From Tritrichomonas musculus (taxonomy: Eukaryota > Parabasalia > Tritrichomonadida > Tritrichomonadidae), in the NCBI GenBank assembly GCA_039105265.1, contig JAPFFF010000019.1:1644501-1708500 (forward strand): DNA of 64,000 nt, read 5' to 3'. A model generated the notes under the pieces. That model did not search any database. It had not been told where the DNA came from and saw nothing but the letters and a program-made list of their open reading frames with translations. Made by a program: the position numbers and the translations under genes. Positions 19,201-29,300 of this stretch are shown here, one piece after another (position 1 is the stretch's first letter; every line of letters starts with the position of its first letter).

Positions 19201-22200
19201 CGTTGAAGGTCATCGTTTGCAATCATTCGAGGTGAGTATTTCTACCAAGTGGTTTTCACCCGATACCGATGACGATGAGATTCGTGAGGCCAATTCTGAC
19301 CTTGACAAAGAAAAAAGTGTCAGAATGGAAAATAGGATTTTACAGGAAGAAGAAAGGTTGAATCCTGTGCAGGCGAGGTCAGATGAGTCTGTTGACCTCC
19401 AAGTGATGGAAGATCGACGTCGTGCAGAGGATAACCGCCGACGCAGACGTCAGGCTGGTTCCATTCCAGCCAATGAGAGAATGCCAGAAGCACGCTTGCA
19501 CTCAGTCTCTTCTTCAAGTGATGGCGAAGTCATTCAAAGTGATGTACATCCTGGTCATTCAAATTCAGCTTCGATCGTGGACATTGAGAGTTGCCTGTCC
19601 AAAGCTGAGAATTGGAAGTCGAGGTGCATGAAGGAAGATGATGATTTCGTGCACCTCCCGAAGCTGTGGGGTGACCGTTTAGCGAAACACAGGAAAAAGT
19701 TCGAAGAAGTGTTTAACAGTGAAGTCAAGGATGTTCTCAATTGGTATAATGAAGCTATTAACCTCTCTGACTCTTTGGAAAAGAGCAGCCGAATGCTTCT
19801 CTGCGAAGGGATGATTTCGAAAATCATTCTCATTCTACGGAAGTCGATTAGGAAGTTCGTTCGTTCGGCACGGAGAGGTTCAGATAAGATTCGTCGCCCG
19901 CATTCCTTGGAGACACCGATTCAGATGAAGTCGGCCTCCAAATTCATCGCTGGTATTGAACTCCTGCATTCCCGCATTCACATCACTGATGATGATCTCG
20001 ATCAACCTCAACGTAATGTCATCGCAGACATCAAAGAGAAGCTTGTTCGCTTTCTGTCACAGGCTCCTTTGGAGTTCTCTCAACTTCTTGGGAGTGGTGA
20101 CTTGGACTCAATTGACGGTTTGATTTACGATGAGCATTACGATGAAAGGATGAAATTCATACGTGCCAAGCTAGAGGAATTGGAGATTCTCAACAACTCT
20201 CCTTCCTCGCTTGGCTACAAGAAGTTCCTTCAGAAATTCTACGCTGAAGACGCCAAACGTACACTCGACTGGTTCGTGTTGAACGACGACACACCGGAAT
20301 GTGTCGTCCCAGTCGAAGATTTCGAGAACGTGTACGGGTCCTCGTGGAGCGATGCTGCTGCTCTCGGGGATGACCCAGATGGTGTTTACACTCTTCAGCG
20401 TAGAATTTCATCGAATAATTCTGATGAACTCAAATCACTCATCCTCAACGAAGAAGCTATTCTCAAAGCGGTCAGATCGAGATCCAATCTGTCTGCCGTC
20501 GGATGCGACGGCATTTCAAATGGTGTGTGGAAGGTTGGCGGGAGTGTCACGGCGACGATCATCAAGAATGTGTTGTGTTGCATGCTTGACACGGGTCTCT
20601 TTCCGGAGGTGTTGAAAATGAACAAAACCGTCATGTTGTTTAAGAAAGGAGACCCTGACGACGCCCATTCGTGGCGTCCTATCACCATCACTCCGACGAT
20701 TTATCGGATGCTGATGTGTCACATCAGCCGCTCGCTTCAAACGCTGAATTCAAAACATAGGTTCATATCACCGAGTCAGAAAGGATTCATGCGTATTCCA
20801 GCTGGAGCGGCTGAGCATGCAACTGTGGTTGATGAGATGATACACGATGCTGCACGGAACCAAAAGTCACTCTACATCACAACGATCGACTTTTCTGATG
20901 CATTTGGTTCCGTACCACATAAACTTATTAAAAAGAATCTTACAGACATTGGCTTTGATCTTTCTTTTGTTAAAACGATTATTAATTCGTACAGAGACTC
21001 TTCGACGAAGATCATCAGCAACAACAGACGATCTAATTCTATCTGTTTTCGCAAAGGCGTCAAGCAAGGTTGTCCGCTGAGTCCGACGTTATTCAACATT
21101 TGTATCGAACCTCTCCTCGCGCGGTTGAACGCTTGCAAGGAGGACGGTTATCATTGGTTGGACTCAGCGACAACCGTTCAAGCTTACGCCGATGACATAA
21201 TCGTGTTCTCGGACTCGGAAGTCGGGATGAAGAACTTGCTTTCGGTCGTGGAGCACTTCTGCAGTTATGCAGGCGACATGAAGATCAACTGCAAGAAGTG
21301 CCACGCTTTCACATACATTGCTCACAATGGTTCTCGCAGTGTGTTGAACGACAACTTCACCATTGCTGGAGGACGTATTGATAACATCAGTATTCAGAAC
21401 AATACAACGTATCTCGGACTTCCAATCGCGTGCAAATCTTCGCAGCGTAAACATCACGTTTTTCGGCGAATCGAAGACATGACGAAGGACGTCATTCGAA
21501 TTACTGGCAGCGCTCTTCGGTTCACACAGGCGGTTGACGCCATCAAACGGTTCGTGATTCCCAAGATTGACTACGAACTGATGGCGAACACAGCACCGAC
21601 AAATTGCCTCAGTCGCTTAGATGAACTCATTCGGGGCAGGCTGTCCAAAATGATCGGTGCTGCTGGTATTCCAACCGCCTGGTTCTACACGACGAAAAAC
21701 GATGGCGGTCTTTACATACAGAAACTCACAGATCGCCAGAAAGCTCTCACTATCAGACTCTACATTGCCTTGATGGAGTCTAACGATAAAAGCATCCGTG
21801 ATATGGTCAAGGCTTCTGATGAAGCCGAGATCATCTTCAGGGATGCTACCATCGACTTGACTTCACCGTTCTTGCACCTGAAAGTTAAAGACAATGGTGC
21901 GTTAGATGCAAAGCGTAACCGCGGGACGTCGAACATCTTAGCCCGATGTGTTAAAGCTTTGCACGACGCTAACATGGGTCTGATACTCAAAGATGATATG
22001 TTTACGCTCAAAGATCTGAATAGTAATGTCACATTTGATGTTAACACCTCTAATGTTGTTAAACACATCATGAAAGTCATGAGTGACCGTTACTATTCAG
22101 ATCTTTGTCAGCACAAGATGAGAGGACATACATTCACGACATTGAAAAACTCACCATTGAGTAACTACTTCATGAAGCCCAATGCTTTGATGGCGGACTC

Positions 22201-23233
22201 TGTTGTCAGATTCGCTATCAAAGCACGTACGAATACGCTCATGACAGCATCACTTGCTGCTCAAAGAAACCCTCAAATGAGTAACCGTTGCACTCGTTGT
22301 GGACAGATTGAAACTCTCAATCACATCTTAAACGGGTGCAAGCGGTGCAAACACAAATTCACAAAGAGACACGACGAAGTTGTCAAGGTACTTTGCAAGT
22401 ACCTTACCGAAAAGAAGAGAGTCATCGTGCATTGTAACCAAAGTGTTCGTGGACGCAGCAACGAACACATCACTGGTGACTCTGCTTCTCTCAGACCAGA
22501 TGTATGGTGGTGGGACGGTGACCAGCTGAAGATAGCTGAATTCACCATCCCATACGGAATGTTATCTGGCGATGATGATGAATCCACCTTAGTCATACGA
22601 CGTAGAGAGAAGTTGAACAAGTACCAGAAGCTCGTCGATGATTGCAAAAACCAGTTGAACTGCAATGTGTCGCTATTTGTGTTCATTGTCTCCTCCCTCG
22701 GTGCAATACCCGATGACACCATCAATGAACTCAAGAAAGTGACAGTCACGACCAAAGACGCACTCAAACTTGCAGGGAGGATGGTAGCAGCCGCTTTACG
22801 GGAATCTATGATATTGTACATTGATACTAAGATTAAGAAGAGGGTTAACGACAACAATGAAGATGAAGATAACGATAACGATAATGGTAACGATTATGAT
22901 AACGATGTTGAAAATGTTAATGTTCTTGATACTGATGGTGACGATGATTCTAATGATCTCAATGATACTAGCTCCAATGTTACCGACGGGGAGTCCGCAG
23001 ACGATGAGTACAACTCTGTCAACATCCTGGACGACGAAGAATGGCGGGATCTCATTGATGCAAGTGCGGATGTTGACAGGTCGGGCCCCCCGTCTGAGCT
23101 TGACACTACTGATGATGAAACTGACGTACTGGAAAATCCAGGCACCACCCCACTATGGAACCAAACTCAAGGTGCCGACCCTGCCTCCGCTACCGAAGAG
23201 GAGGGAGTCCAACACTCCTCTTCTGAATTTTAG
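16289..23233 (+). CDS. LINE A polyprotein: zinc fingers, reverse transcriptase, restriction-like endonuclease
   Basis: This 2,314-aa protein makes and inserts DNA copies of the element by target-primed reverse transcription. Domains: a Ser/Asp-rich N-terminus (1-395); fourteen 18-aa repeats (about 398-649, unit like HHAVDVDNQIVKSTAHVA); a Ser-rich acidic linker; three C2H2 fingers at about 815-838 (CPCC...H...H), 880-905 (CPVSDC...H...H) and 945-967 (CSTC...H...H), probably binding target DNA; an Arg-rich patch (about 1035-1056); reverse transcriptase with SNLSAVGCDGI (about 1397), TIDFSDAFGSVPH (about 1532), GVKQGCPLSPTLFN (about 1590) and YADD (1633-1636); a CCHC knuckle CTRCGQIETLNHILNGC (about 2002); and the RLE with RPDVWWW (about 2069) and the E of AEFTIPYGM. 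A long acidic tail (about 2187-2314) follows. The start is set by similarity to LINE B from residue 1. Confidence 0.93.
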   Translation: MLIYPTKSRFLESAEDTDSFDSTPEKIGENFFNNRDIMTDRCHNPTHIHNSNCNSDNKYDGGFKIPCSREQISHHPKLNKFDFFKDNSLLDDLDSSYKTRYATQISPRKKDTSRYPSDDVKLRLPPVGPASQSLSKCPDDDMTNFKHINSDSEKSDNSDQISISDEEIEEPETIFCNSNNPSRGTEVLLQSGVHYNPSNSDGVPNPSWIVVTCDPSLISRCPLAYNMNEKSSEGILVARGQLIISDEQPKFDRNRPAIPSTDEELRLNAFDPYSFVPSSSIRTVPFNFHSKCSPFASHVSNIVNSLFLSGTCNIGCNTSHFTDISHHMSWSYINNNNFYFLSSQHIDTRDIVNSYSPNSAANISSQSAGAISQPADSNTFENNHVVSADTHNVESVANHAVDVDNQIVKSTAHVAHHAVDVDNQTVKSTAHVAHHAVDVDNQIVKSTAHVAHHAVDVDNQTVKSTAHVAHHAVDVDNQIVKSTAHVAHHAVDVDNQIVKSTAHVAHHAVDVDNQIVKSTAHVAHHAVDVDNQIVTSTAHVAHHAVDVDNQIVKSTAHVAHHAVDVDNQTVTSTAHVAHHTVDVDNQIVKSTAHVAHHAVDVDNQTVTSTAHVAHHNVDVDNQTVTSTAHITHHAVGVDDRVVTSTAHIDHHQVVTKEKVITSVIEVPKFVFEFNEKVVPLFTLAGDHSSFNSSSDSRSNSLGTQTSSTSTSSTISGAEDFSEVRSQSERTDHSDDDDRNGSNDGCSSPSRDDRISIEWIVDELSKINSKAELTSLIDQLQVGNIDMSPFADVVDVNVPIVLLMYQKCRWLGVGQFYCPCCDKTFPTCASLSFHLRSLHVTNGVPIEQAAFEYIIGRKLRWKIDSPHLPADAPHYRTIYVCPVSDCNYLVSRANSLSSHIGSAHQDLEALKREVGVFWAMNILHARRCRCLLATRDVFHDLRGSMCSTCSDFIGKDKVTVKQHSNRSHPASNVEGHRLQSFEVSISTKWFSPDTDDDEIREANSDLDKEKSVRMENRILQEEERLNPVQARSDESVDLQVMEDRRRAEDNRRRRRQAGSIPANERMPEARLHSVSSSSDGEVIQSDVHPGHSNSASIVDIESCLSKAENWKSRCMKEDDDFVHLPKLWGDRLAKHRKKFEEVFNSEVKDVLNWYNEAINLSDSLEKSSRMLLCEGMISKIILILRKSIRKFVRSARRGSDKIRRPHSLETPIQMKSASKFIAGIELLHSRIHITDDDLDQPQRNVIADIKEKLVRFLSQAPLEFSQLLGSGDLDSIDGLIYDEHYDERMKFIRAKLEELEILNNSPSSLGYKKFLQKFYAEDAKRTLDWFVLNDDTPECVVPVEDFENVYGSSWSDAAALGDDPDGVYTLQRRISSNNSDELKSLILNEEAILKAVRSRSNLSAVGCDGISNGVWKVGGSVTATIIKNVLCCMLDTGLFPEVLKMNKTVMLFKKGDPDDAHSWRPITITPTIYRMLMCHISRSLQTLNSKHRFISPSQKGFMRIPAGAAEHATVVDEMIHDAARNQKSLYITTIDFSDAFGSVPHKLIKKNLTDIGFDLSFVKTIINSYRDSSTKIISNNRRSNSICFRKGVKQGCPLSPTLFNICIEPLLARLNACKEDGYHWLDSATTVQAYADDIIVFSDSEVGMKNLLSVVEHFCSYAGDMKINCKKCHAFTYIAHNGSRSVLNDNFTIAGGRIDNISIQNNTTYLGLPIACKSSQRKHHVFRRIEDMTKDVIRITGSALRFTQAVDAIKRFVIPKIDYELMANTAPTNCLSRLDELIRGRLSKMIGAAGIPTAWFYTTKNDGGLYIQKLTDRQKALTIRLYIALMESNDKSIRDMVKASDEAEIIFRDATIDLTSPFLHLKVKDNGALDAKRNRGTSNILARCVKALHDANMGLILKDDMFTLKDLNSNVTFDVNTSNVVKHIMKVMSDRYYSDLCQHKMRGHTFTTLKNSPLSNYFMKPNALMADSVVRFAIKARTNTLMTASLAAQRNPQMSNRCTRCGQIETLNHILNGCKRCKHKFTKRHDEVVKVLCKYLTEKKRVIVHCNQSVRGRSNEHITGDSASLRPDVWWWDGDQLKIAEFTIPYGMLSGDDDESTLVIRRREKLNKYQKLVDDCKNQLNCNVSLFVFIVSSLGAIPDDTINELKKVTVTTKDALKLAGRMVAAALRESMILYIDTKIKKRVNDNNEDEDNDNDNGNDYDNDVENVNVLDTDGDDDSNDLNDTSSNVTDGESADDEYNSVNILDDEEWRDLIDASADVDRSGPPSELDTTDDETDVLENPGTTPLWNQTQGADPASATEEEGVQHSSSEF
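17480..18235 (+). repeat. 54-bp tandem repeat in LINE A ORF (14 units)
   Basis: Fourteen in-frame 54-bp units encode 18-aa repeats of the form xHxVDVDNQxVxSTAHVA. The first twelve are almost identical at DNA level; the last two are diverged. Alternating hydrophobic positions suggest short beta-strands, as in a beta-solenoid. LINE C has nine units at the same place, so copy number changes quickly. Confidence 0.95.
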
Positions 23234-23339
23234 GCAGATTTTTTGTTGGGGGCCGCCCCTTTTATTTTATTGTGAGTGAATCATCACTCTCGTTTATTAG
23301 TATTTTATACTTACTCTAATGATTAATAAACGAATTTAC

Positions 23340-23363
23340 CACACGGGAGGAGATTTTTTTTTT
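23340..23363 (+). repeat. tRNA-Asn 3' half plus T-run, copy 4
   Basis: CACACGGGAGGAGA and ten T separate LINE A from LINE B. Confidence 0.9.
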
Positions 23364-23377
23364 AGGAATTTTATTCG

Positions 23378-26300
23378 ATGTTTTACCCGACAAATTGTAT
23401 ATTTTCCGAATCAGCGCAAAGAGCTGAATCGATTGATACCGCTCACGACGATTTTATTGACAATTTCTACAATAATCGAAATAATATCTCGAATATCAAT
23501 TCACCTCAAATTCCAACAAATGGAACCTCATTTGCTAACGATTACAATTCATCTTGCCAATTCTCAAAGCTTAACCATGCTCCGCGGCATGATATTCAAA
23601 AATATCTTAATCAGAGGGGGTTCGATTTCGTCAATTCTACTACCAACTTCGACCCTACTATAGGTGTAGAATATGATCGCTACGACCTCTCTCATCGGAA
23701 TCGCCCTTGTAAATGCTCAATGTTAAATTTGGGTAGGAGAACTCAACCTATCGATTCTTTCACCTCACCCAATCGTTCGCAACCTCCACCCGACATTCCC
23801 TCTCCACCACCTAACGACTTCGCTGATTCACCTAATGCAAATGTTAATTCAGCAACTTCAGTAGAGGAACCTTCCGAGATTTCACCTACAAATTCTACCC
23901 GTTTACATGGCTCTGAAATTATTTTACAGGCGGGCATTCATTACAATCCGATGATTGATAATCATCATCCCAATCCTTTGTGGATTATTGTCACCTGTGA
24001 CCCCTCTTTAGCGCCACACTTGCCTTTATTCTATAAACAAAACAATATTTCAGCGGAAGGTGTTCTTGTTGGGAGAGGTCAATTTTTGATCACAAATGGT
24101 CAACCTCTTATTAACAGTCTTGCTCCTTTTATCCCTCCTTCGGAGGAAGAATCCGCTTCTAAGACTGTTGTTCCTTCCTCATTTCTCCCTCCTGACTGTA
24201 TTCCTGTTCCTCCATATACATTCGATCAAAATAACTCTCAGTTAGTCCAAAATGTTGCTCATATTTTCCAACTTACCTTTGTGAATAATTCTACACAAAA
24301 TGTTAATTTCAATAACCTTTTTAATGGCAATTATTTGTGCAACCGAACCTTTTTCAACTCAGTCTTGCAAAACATCCGTTCCAGTTGGTCCTTTAATCCT
24401 ACCAATGTCTTTTACAACTTCATCTCGCCTACTAGCAATCCTCAATTGCAGTGTTTGCCTACCATTTCCGGTGAAATCCCTCCTTCTCTGCCTGCTTCTG
24501 TTCCCGCTCCTCTAGTCGCTTTGAAGAACGAGCCTTCCCCATCCACTGCGACTATCGAAAATCACTCCGTTGATGTCGACTTTCAATGGTTATCTTCGAA
24601 AGCAAAGGTTCAGAATCATCAAGTTGAAGTTGATCATAGCAACTTAATTACTAAAGCTGCAGTTCAAAATCACACTGTTGATGTTAATAATCAAGTTATT
24701 TCATCAACAGCACTAGTCCAAAACCACCTAGTTGACGTTATTAATAATAACTTATGCACCCAGGCTACAGTTCAAAGTCACGCTGTTGATGTCAGTAACC
24801 AGCTGATCTCGTCAACAGCTAACGTTCAAAACCACCATGTCGATGTAACTCAAAACTGTTTGACTACCCAAGCTACAGTCCAAAGTCACGCTGTTGATGT
24901 CAGTAACCAGCTGATCTCATCAACAGCTAACGTTCAAAACCACCACATTGATGTAAACTCTATCAATTTATTATCTAATGCTACAGTTCAGAATCATGCT
25001 GTTGATATAGAGAATCAAATTATTTCATCAACAGCTATTGTCCAAAACCATCAAGTGGACGTTAATCAAAGTAATTTCATCTCTCAAGCTACCGTTCAAA
25101 ATCATACTGTTGATGTTAATAATCATATCATTTCATCAACAGCTAACGTTCAAAGTCACCAAGTTGATGTCAATCAAAGTAAGTTAATCTCTCAAGCAAC
25201 AGTACAAAATCACGCTGTCGAGGTTCAAAATCAATTTATTTCTTCAACAGCGCACATTCAAAATCATATAGTCGAAGTCGTCGATGACACTGTTAAAACA
25301 GTTGTTCATGTCCCGAAGTTCACTGTTGAGTGGAAGGATAAAGAGATTCCTCTGCATACTCTTCCAGAGGACCGCCCACTCACTGACAAGATCGAGAAGC
25401 TTGCAAATGCTATTTATTTATTGGCTAGCTCGCGTTCTTGTTCACACACTTCTTGTGGCACTCATTCCGATTTGACCTCTGAATCTGACTCGACGATCTC
25501 CGGCTCAGATTTTCACTCATCCGACTTTCCAGCACAAAGTCAGAATAACTCTGACACGGATCTTACTTCCTCTAACTCATCGTTAACTTCTAGAAACTCT
25601 GATGATGGTGATCATAATGATTCTAATTCTTATAGTGATCATGATGTCGATCTTTCATTACAATGGATTATTGACGGTCTTAAATCCATTGAAACGAAAG
25701 TCCAGCTAGTTGACTTTCTTAAGAAAGTTAAAGATGCGCATATCAACTTTCATCAATTTTCTGATGTTGAGTTCTTTAATATTCCTATCATTCTGTACAT
25801 GAAAAAAACGCTCAGATGGCTTGGAGTAGGACAATTTTATTGCCCGCTATGTGAGGACGTCTTTCAATCATGCGCAGCTCTGCATGCTCATTGGAAATTC
25901 AAGCATGGAGACAGGTTCTTACCCAATGAGCATGCTGCAGTTGAATTTGTATACAATTGTAAGCTGAGATGGGAAATTATCGATGATGACTTCCCATCTG
26001 ACTTACCAAAATTCAGGATTATACATAAATGTCCTGTCGCTGATTGCAATTATATCGTCAACAACGCCAGTGCTTTAGCTTGCCACATTAAACATAATCA
26101 TCAAGATCTTGATGTTCTTCGCCGCGAAATCGGATTGCTTTGGGCAGCGATCTGCTGTCATGCTAAACACAAAAACAAATTGCTCACTGGTAATGATCTA
26201 TTTCATAATGTCTCTGGTTGTTTATGTATGCGTTGCAAACATTTTATCGGTCAAGATAAAAAGAAAGTTCAGCAACACACTAAATCTTCTCATCCCGCTG

Positions 26301-29300
26301 CCAATGTCGAAGGCAGTAGGAGATACTTCATGAATATTTCCCTTAATGCTAGATGGCTAGATGTTGACTTAGATGATGATGTCATCTCTCAGTCTAACAA
26401 AGACATTGCCGATGCAGTTCGTGATCTCTCCACTCATTCTCACAATGTTGAATTTGAACGAGATCTTCCTATTGAACCTGAAGGTGACAACCCTGATCAT
26501 GCTGCTGCGATGGTGAATAGGAGATCTCGTGAACAAAGACTGCGTGCTCGACGTAGAAACGGCATTCTTATTGTCAATGAGGGAATGCCTGAAGAACGTC
26601 TTCATGCGCTTAATGGTAATTCCGATGCTGACACGACTGCTCAATCCAATGATGATGATATTCAGTCTATTTCGCCTCCTACTTCTGTGATTCAGGAAGA
26701 TCTGTCTTCCTTCCTTGATAAATCCGTTTCCTGGATCAATAAATGCAAAGAAGAAAATGACGGCATTGTATATCTCCCTAAGATTTGGGGCGAACGGATT
26801 CAAAAGATTAGAAAAAAGATATCTAATGTCTTTGAAGGTAAAATTTCTATCCTCATTGACAAGTTCTCTTATCTCACTTCTAATAAGTCTCTTGTTTTGT
26901 CTGACGACGATCGTCTCTTGCTTTGGAATGGTGTACTGGCCAAAATCTTTCTCATTCTCAGGAAAGAAATCCGTGGTGCTCTGCACATTCCAGCATTCAA
27001 CTCTAAAAAGAAGAAAAAGAAAAAGCCTCGGTCTTTTGAAGTTCCTATTCAACTCAAAGCCGCTAGCAAATTCACTGCCGGCATTGAGTTGCTGCACACT
27101 TTGACTGAAGGCGACATTAATGATCAGCCAACTTTAAATCTGATTGCCGACCTGAAAGATAAATTAATTGACTTCCTTTCACGCGCTCCTGACGATTTTG
27201 TGGTACTCGTGGGAGGTCGTGACATTGATACAGTGGATGCAATTCTCAACGCAGGTAATTTCGAAGATAAACTATCATTCCTCAAAGCGAAATTATTTGA
27301 CCTTGAGTCGAAATACAAAGAGAACTCATCCGATGGTTACAAGAAATTCATCCAGAAAGCTTATCAAGAAGACTCCAAAAAAACTCTCGATTGGTTCATT
27401 CTTAACAGTGATACCCCTGAATGCACCGTTCCAGTCGAAAGTTTTGTGGAAGACTATGGCAAGGCTTGGAGTGAGGTCGCGGACTTCGAACCTCGCCAAA
27501 AATTCACACTTGATCATATTCTTTCAGATGAAGACAACTCGTATTTCACTGAGCTTCTCATGTCGGATAAATCCATTAAAGATGCGATCAAAAGTAGATC
27601 TAACCTTTCTGCGGTTGGCTGTGATGGTATTTGTAATTCCATCTGGAAGCTAGGCAATGATGTTTCAACGCGCATTATCAAAACGACTCTGAATGTAATG
27701 TTATCAACTGGTAGTTTCCCGTCCATTCTTAAATCTTGTAAAACGATAATGCTATACAAGAAAGGTGAAGTCAACAACACTAGATCTTGGAGACCGATCA
27801 CCATAACATCCACTCTATACAGAATTATAATGTGCCATATCTCACGCACTCTCCAAACTTTAAATGAATACAGGAGATTCATTAATTGCCAACAGAAAGG
27901 TTTTATGAAAATTCCTTCTGGTGCCGCAGAGCATATCGTTACCGCTGATGAGATGATTCATCATGCAGCTCGACATCAGAAGAATCTTTACATTTTGACG
28001 ATAGATTTCAAGGATGCCTTTGGGTCAATCCCACATGAACTCTTTAAGAAGAACCTTCTGGACCTCGGTTTTGACAAACTTTTTGTCAAGAGCATTCTTG
28101 CATCTTATAAAAACGCTTCCACCAGAATCGTCTCTAATGGACGCATTAGTGATGAAATTGAATTTGCCAAAGGTGTCAAACAGGGTTGCCCACTTAGCCC
28201 TACATTGTTCAATGTTGGAATAGAACCGTTATTGGTCAAATTAAATGACCTTGCACAAGATGAGGGTTATCACTGGTATGACAGATCTACTTCTGTCCAG
28301 GCTTATGCTGACGACATTGTTCTCTTTTCTGATTCAGAAATGGGCATGAATAATCTCATCGATGTCGTTCAATCGTTTTGTAAATATGCAGGCAACATGA
28401 AAATTAATGTGAACAAGTGTGCTTCATTTGCATTCACAATGGACAACAGAACTCGAGCTTCAATGCAGAATCACTTTTCAATTAACGGGGAATCTGTTAA
28501 AAATATCAGCATTCAAGGTTCTTTACACTACTTGGGTTTACCTCTAGCGGCTAAACTCTCTCGAAGAAAACATCACATCTTTCAAAAAATCCTTGACCTC
28601 AAAAGAGATGTGAGCAAAATCACATCTAGTGCCCTGAGGACGATGCAATCAGTAGATGCTATCAAAAAGTTCATACTCCCTCAATTGGATTATGAATTGA
28701 TGATCAACGCAGTTTCTACGACCAAACTCAATGAATTAGATGAATTCATACGAGGACGCATCTCAAAAAAAATCGGTATAGCTGGTGTTCCAACGGATTG
28801 GTTTTATTCTTCCAAACATGATGGTGGTTTAAACTTACAATGCTTGTCTGAAAGACATAAAGCACTTACAATTCGCTTATATATGGGAATGCACGAATCT
28901 AAGGACAAAAACGTCAAGCACTTCATCACTGCTTCAGACAATGATGAAATGCAATTTCGTGATGCTGATGTCCAAGATGATTCACCTTTTTTGCATGTGC
29001 CCGTGACCGAATTTGGTGCAATTAAAGGCAACAATCGGTGCGGAACTTCGAACCTTCTTTCACGCACTGTTAAAGCCTTGCACGATCTCAATCTTCAAAT
29101 GAATCATGACGATACCGGTTTTTTAATTAAACCTTTGAACACTGATGACGAGCAAACTGAAATCAAAGTTAATTACATGAAAGTTATGAAGTTAATCATG
29201 AAAGTGATTCAAAAGAGACACATATCTTCACTTCTTAAGAATAGATTAAAAGGACATACTTTCGAAACACTGAAGAATTCTCCTATTAGCAATTTCTACA

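Larger units (their letters stand above)
16278..23339 (+). mobile_element. LINE A: full-length RLE-type (R2/NeSL-like) retrotransposon in tRNA-Asn
   Basis: This 7,062-bp element runs from the T-run of one tRNA 3' half to the CACAC of the next. It has an 11-bp 5' leader, one ORF of 2,314 codons and a 106-bp 3' UTR. The 3' UTR has two hairpins (GGGG...CCCC at about 23,249-23,260 and GAGTGA-ATCA-TCACTC at 23,274-23,289) and the tail ATTAATAAACGAATTTAC, without poly(A). Gene order (C2H2 fingers, RT, CCHC, RLE) is that of R2/NeSL-type site-specific LINEs. The ORF is intact, so the element may be active. GC content is clearly higher than that of the surrounding host DNA. The 3' tRNA fragment on both sides is the target duplication. 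Confidence 0.9.

Noticed and set aside
22321-22857. Long minus-strand frames inside the LINEs (for example 178 codons)
   Set aside because: They are shadows of the RLE and tail coding region; repeated in LINE C because the DNA is the same, with no domain.
26369-27097. A 242-codon minus-strand frame in LINE B
   Set aside because: It is antisense to the region between fingers and RT; the Arg/Phe/Asn-rich product has no recognisable domain and LINE A has no counterpart.
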